Below are positions 32,749 to 33,123 of a stretch of 33,123 nt of DNA, in pieces. The first letter of the stretch is position 1, and each line of letters opens with the position of its first letter. The position numbers and the translations under genes were made by a program. This stretch comes from CAYMUR01 sp964393615. GTDB taxonomy: Bacteria > Planctomycetota > Planctomycetia > Pirellulales > Pirellulaceae. The stretch covers positions 1 to 33,123 of the forward strand of contig CAYMUR010000060.1 of NCBI GenBank assembly GCA_964393615.1, in the 5' to 3' direction. The notes below the pieces were generated by a model, which was given only the letters and a program-made list of their open reading frames with translations, was not told the origin of the DNA and did no database searches.

Positions 32749-33123
32749 CTATCCCGCTTCGACTTCTGCCACGGGCTCCGCATCCACCTCTGCAGATTCT
32801 GACGCAGCGTCCTTTTTAACCGGGCCAGGCGCCGGCTCCGCTTCTTCTTGCTTGTCCTTGGCCGCCGCGTTGGCGTTCCCCTCGATGACTGCGTCGGCAA
32901 GCTGCTTCACAATCAATTCAATGGAACGAATACTGTCGTCATTACCGGGTATCGGTAGATCCACGACATCCGGATTGCAGTCTGTATCGATCAATGCGAC
33001 CGTCGTCATACCTAGCTTACGAGATTCAGTAATGGCGTTTTTCTCTTTATTAGGATCAATCGCCACAATCACTTCGGGCAACTTTTCCATGGTCCGCATA
33101 CCATTGAGGTTGCGATACATCTT
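32749..33123 (-). CDS. rpsB: Small ribosomal subunit protein uS2, C-terminal part
   Basis: The C-terminal 124 residues of ribosomal protein S2; the 5' part lies beyond the window edge. The family segments LPEVIVAIDPNKEKNAITES, RKLGMTTVALIDTDCNPDVV and DLPIPGNDDSIRSIELIVKQ are unmistakable. After the normal end comes a tail of about 45 residues rich in Ala, Glu and Pro (NAAAKDKQEEAEPAPGPV and on), longer than in E. coli S2. It is followed by tsf, the usual partner. Confidence 0.97.
   Translation of the reverse strand, partial: KMYRNLNGMRTMEKLPEVIVAIDPNKEKNAITESRKLGMTTVALIDTDCNPDVVDLPIPGNDDSIRSIELIVKQLADAVIEGNANAAAKDKQEEAEPAPGPVKKDAASESAEVDAEPVAEVEAG

Noticed and set aside
1..33123. CRISPR array, complete insertion sequence, toxin-antitoxin pair or rRNA gene
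   Set aside because: Looked for by eye on both strands; no regularly spaced repeats, transposase, paired small genes or rRNA-like sequence were seen.

Overview
The window looks like a planctomycete chromosome, probably from the Pirellulaceae or a near relative. The evidence is a DUF1559 pseudopilin-like protein, secreted sulfatase and sialidase-like enzymes, a planctomycete-type integrase, an EF-Ts without the usual TDFV motif and, above all, a complete PVM-type (Planctomycetes-Verrucomicrobia) bacterial microcompartment (BMC) locus. The taxonomic call is inference; there is no rRNA gene here.

Layout. Positions 1-1731 hold a decayed tyrosine integrase, broken by a nonsense codon, a frameshift and a 10-N assembly gap, beside a tRNA-Val(CAC) gene. 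Two perfect palindromes lie between integrase and tRNA, which suggests the edge of an integrated element. Positions 2370-6387 hold a BNR/Asp-box sialidase-like protein, an atypical DUF1559 protein (minus strand) and an SGSH-like (heparan N-sulfatase type) sulfatase. Two TatA-like genes follow (6507-7335). From 14306 down to 7600 runs a minus-strand cluster: a 980-aa TPR protein, ExbB/TolQ, ExbD/TolR and a membrane protein that joins a TonB-like S-x3-H transmembrane helix to a terpenoid-cyclase-like domain. Next come pcm (14521-15288), an alpha/beta-hydrolase lipoprotein (15488-17545), a Tat-exported gluconolactonase-like protein (18054-19175) and a GNAT acetyltransferase.

The BMC locus (20247-29405, all plus strand) reads: DeoR regulator, PduL phosphotransacylase, BMC-H, BMC-H, acetate kinase-like, BMC-P, CoA-acylating aldehyde dehydrogenase, BMC-P, unknown protein, BMC-P, class II aldolase, lactate/malate-type dehydrogenase. 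From work on PVM compartments, the expected route is: aldolase cleaves fuculose-1-P or rhamnulose-1-P to DHAP and lactaldehyde; the aldehyde dehydrogenase makes lactyl-CoA; PduL makes lactyl-phosphate and recycles CoA; the kinase makes ATP and lactate; the dehydrogenase balances NAD(H). Four cargo proteins carry amphipathic helices that look like encapsulation peptides. The sulfatase and sialidase nearby would fit a sulfated-glycan lifestyle, but this is inferred only from proximity.

The right end (29428-33123, minus strand) is housekeeping: an HD-domain protein and rpsB-tsf-pyrH-frr, with rpsB cut by the window edge.

The BMC type is known, so the locus as a whole is not new. The least explained items are the unknown BMC protein at 26152-26850, the sequence changes in the acetate kinase and dehydrogenase, and the ExbB/ExbD cluster with its TonB-like terpenoid-cyclase hybrid.
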